Assembly (NCBI GenBank): GCA_025355225.1 | Contig: JANYAB010000557.1 | Coordinates: 1 to 6,492, forward strand | Length of the DNA stretch: 6,492 nucleotides | Direction: 5' to 3' | Origin: Bacteroidota bacterium | GTDB lineage: Bacteria; Bacteroidota; Bacteroidia; Sphingobacteriales; Sphingobacteriaceae | Shown here: positions 5,204 to 6,492 of the stretch, one piece after another | Numbering within the stretch: position 1 is the first letter of the stretch | Layout of the letters: every line of letters starts with the position of its first letter | Program-made: the position numbers and the translations under genes | Notes under the pieces: generated by a model | The model's database searches: none | What the model was told of the DNA's origin: nothing | The model's input: only the letters and a program-made list of their open reading frames with translations

Positions 5204-5259
5204 ATCGATGCAATCAAAAATCCATCGGTGTAATCATCAAATTAAAATCGGTGAAATCG
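5204..5259 (+). repeat. Three ATCGGTG(T/A)AATC boxes before the second methyltransferase
   Basis: ATCGATGCAATCA (5204-5216, two changes), ATCGGTGTAATCA (5224-5236, identical to the box at 3160) and ATCGGTGAAATCG (5247-5259). Starts are 20 and 23 bases apart. The last box ends four bases before the ATG at 5264 and so occupies the place where a ribosome-binding site would be expected. Confidence 0.65.
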
Positions 5260-5263
5260 TGTT

Positions 5264-6019
5264 ATGAAATGGAACGCTGAATTGTATGACGACAAACATT
5301 CCTTCGTATCACAATACGGAGAAGGTGTACTGGAGTTGCTGGCTGCTAAAGCTGGCGAGCGTATCCTTGATTTGGGTTGTGGCACCGGTGATTTGGCTAA
5401 CCAATTACAAGGCCTTGGTGCTGATGTGGTAGGAATTGATGCCTCGCCGGAAATGATCGCGACAGCAAAAGAAAAGTATCCATATATAAACTTCGCGGTA
5501 GCAAATGCAGTTGATTTTGATTTTAATGAGCCTTTTGACGCTGTTTTTTCAAACGCCGCTTTGCATTGGATCAAAGACGCTGAAAGTGTGATCAAACGCG
5601 TTTACAATGTACTGAAACCCGGCGGCCGCTTTGTGGCCGAAATGGGTGGCAAAGGATGTGTGCAGCAAATGATAGCCGCTACGAACACCATATTAAACAA
5701 ACACGGTTATAATAAGGCAGGCCAGCCTCACCCATGGTATTTTCCATCAACCGCAGAATATGCGGCTAAGCTGGAAGAACAAGGTTTCAGGGTAACCTAC
5801 ACCGCACATTTCGACCGCAAAACGTTGTTGCAGGATGGCCGGCAAGGTGTGGCTAAATGGCTGAGTATGTTCGGCCCTTCGTTTTTCAGCGAAATACCTG
5901 CGGATAAACTAACAACCGTATTAGATGAAATAACCGACCTGCTCGAAACTGATTATGAGGACGATGGTCAGTGGTATGCCGATTATAAAAGATTGCGATT
6001 TATCGCCATGAAGGAATAG
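5264..6019 (+). CDS. Class I SAM-dependent methyltransferase, trans-aconitate methyltransferase-like
   Basis: A 251-residue soluble protein. It opens MKWNAELYDDKHSFVSQYGE, with an aromatic/acidic start like Tam-type enzymes. The SAM-binding motif I is ILDLGCGTGDLA (34-45), the acidic residue that holds the ribose is Asp59 in VVGIDASPEM, then FDAVFSNAALHWI (91-103) and the post-core VLKPGGRFVAEMGG (116-129). The C-terminal half (HPWYFPSTAEYAAKLEEQGF, then QGVAKWLSMFG) matches the substrate-cap layout of trans-aconitate and related carboxyl methyltransferases, so a carboxylate substrate is plausible. Identity with Tam itself is not claimed. ATG 5264 begins the conserved N-terminus; the nearest box repeat ends four bases upstream. 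It lies 96 nt before leuA, separated by a large inverted repeat, and has no known role in leucine synthesis. Confidence 0.88.
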   Translation: MKWNAELYDDKHSFVSQYGEGVLELLAAKAGERILDLGCGTGDLANQLQGLGADVVGIDASPEMIATAKEKYPYINFAVANAVDFDFNEPFDAVFSNAALHWIKDAESVIKRVYNVLKPGGRFVAEMGGKGCVQQMIAATNTILNKHGYNKAGQPHPWYFPSTAEYAAKLEEQGFRVTYTAHFDRKTLLQDGRQGVAKWLSMFGPSFFSEIPADKLTTVLDEITDLLETDYEDDGQWYADYKRLRFIAMKE

Positions 6020-6023
6020 TTAT

Positions 6024-6101
6024 ACGTTGTACGTAATACGTTGTACGTGCAAAATATCCGATTTAATGAATTAATAACGTAAAACGTATTACGTAAAACG
6101 T
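6024..6101. repeat. Large inverted repeat of ACGT heptads in the leuA leader
   Basis: Arm 1 (6024-6048) and arm 2 (6077-6101) are 25 nt each and complementary at 23 of 25 positions, with a 28-nt loop. Each arm holds four ACGT cores exactly seven bases apart (6024, 6031, 6038, 6045 and 6077, 6084, 6091, 6098), with TGT/AAT or AAA/ATT between them. It ends 14 bases before the leuA ATG. It could be a transcript hairpin between the methyltransferase and leuA, a regulator site or a dispersed repeat. There is no U tract after arm 2. Confidence 0.8.
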
Positions 6102-6115
6102 CAAACAAAAAAATC

Positions 6116-6492
6116 ATGTTACACGACCCCAACCGCGTTTATGTTTTTGATACCACGCTTCGCGATGGCGAGCAGGTACCGGGCTGCCAGTTGACTACGC
6201 CCGAAAAGATCGAGATAGCCCGTGAACTGGAAGCGTTGGGCATCGACATTATTGAGGCGGGTTTCCCCATGTCGAGTCCGGGCGATTTTCAGAGTGTGGT
6301 AGAGATATCGAAAGCTGTAAAAGAACCCACAATTTGCGCGCTTACCCGTGCCAACAAGGGCGATATCGACTCGGCCGTAGCCGCGCTGCAATACGCCAAA
6401 CATCCGCGGATACATACGGGTATAGGTGCGTCGGATATGCATATCAAACATAAGTTCAATAGTACCCGCGAGGAAATATTGGAACGGGCGGT
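6116..6492 (+). CDS. leuA: 2-isopropylmalate synthase, N-terminal part (runs off the window)
   Basis: Condenses acetyl-CoA with 2-ketoisovalerate to 2-isopropylmalate, the committed step of leucine synthesis; cytosolic, Me2+-dependent. The 125 complete codons cover the first part of the HMGL-like TIM barrel. FDTTLRDGEQVPG (residues 11-23) holds the metal-binding Asp12 and catalytic Arg16, followed by EAGFPMSSPGDFQSV (47-61), ICALTRAN (73-80) and the HTGIGASDMHIKHKF stretch (100-114). The DTTLRDGEQ motif is shared with homocitrate and citramalate synthases; GFPxSSPGDF and the ilv neighbours favour LeuA, but citramalate synthase is not fully excluded. ATG 6116 follows an A-rich leader without a Shine-Dalgarno site. 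The C-terminal catalytic remainder and the allosteric leucine-binding domain, if present, lie outside the window. Confidence 0.92.
   Translation, partial: MLHDPNRVYVFDTTLRDGEQVPGCQLTTPEKIEIARELEALGIDIIEAGFPMSSPGDFQSVVEISKAVKEPTICALTRANKGDIDSAVAALQYAKHPRIHTGIGASDMHIKHKFNSTREEILERA

Overview
The window is a stretch of a branched-chain amino acid (BCAA) biosynthesis locus, all on the plus strand. The protein sequences, the A-rich leaders without clear Shine-Dalgarno sites, and the abundant short intergenic repeats all suggest a Bacteroidota genome, most like Sphingobacteriaceae (Mucilaginibacter/Pedobacter type). That placement is inference; there is no marker gene here.

Layout: the 3' part of ilvB (acetolactate synthase large subunit, 1-1535); ilvN (its regulatory subunit, 1598-2257); a small class I SAM-dependent methyltransferase (2431-3009); ilvC (ketol-acid reductoisomerase, 3187-4245); a GxxExxY-family protein with a PD-(D/E)XK-like core (4330-4740); a small antibiotic-biosynthesis-monooxygenase-fold (ABM) protein (4854-5144); a second class I methyltransferase resembling trans-aconitate methyltransferase (5264-6019); and the 5' part of leuA (2-isopropylmalate synthase, 6116 to the window end). 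IlvB and IlvN make acetolactate or acetohydroxybutyrate, IlvC reduces and isomerises it, and LeuA diverts the later 2-ketoisovalerate to leucine. The four other genes have no known step in this pathway and look like passengers.

The unusual part is between the genes. All seven gaps (62 to 177 nt) contain short repeats or inverted repeats, of several unrelated kinds: a C/G-rich hairpin family (four copies, one of them in frame inside ilvN), a 25-nt purine-rich direct repeat, a TGTCATGCTGAG-type inverted repeat, TAATGAC heptamer arrays, ATCGGTGTAATC boxes just upstream of three start codons, a 41-nt GAATT-periodic unit in four copies around the GxxExxY gene, and a large inverted repeat of ACGT heptads before leuA. 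Two passenger genes, the first methyltransferase and the GxxExxY gene, are bracketed by direct repeats.

I see no new enzyme system. The best leads are the repeat-encoded 12-residue segment in IlvN and the repeat-bounded passenger genes. I found no RNA gene, CRISPR array, transposase, convincing promoter or classical intrinsic terminator.
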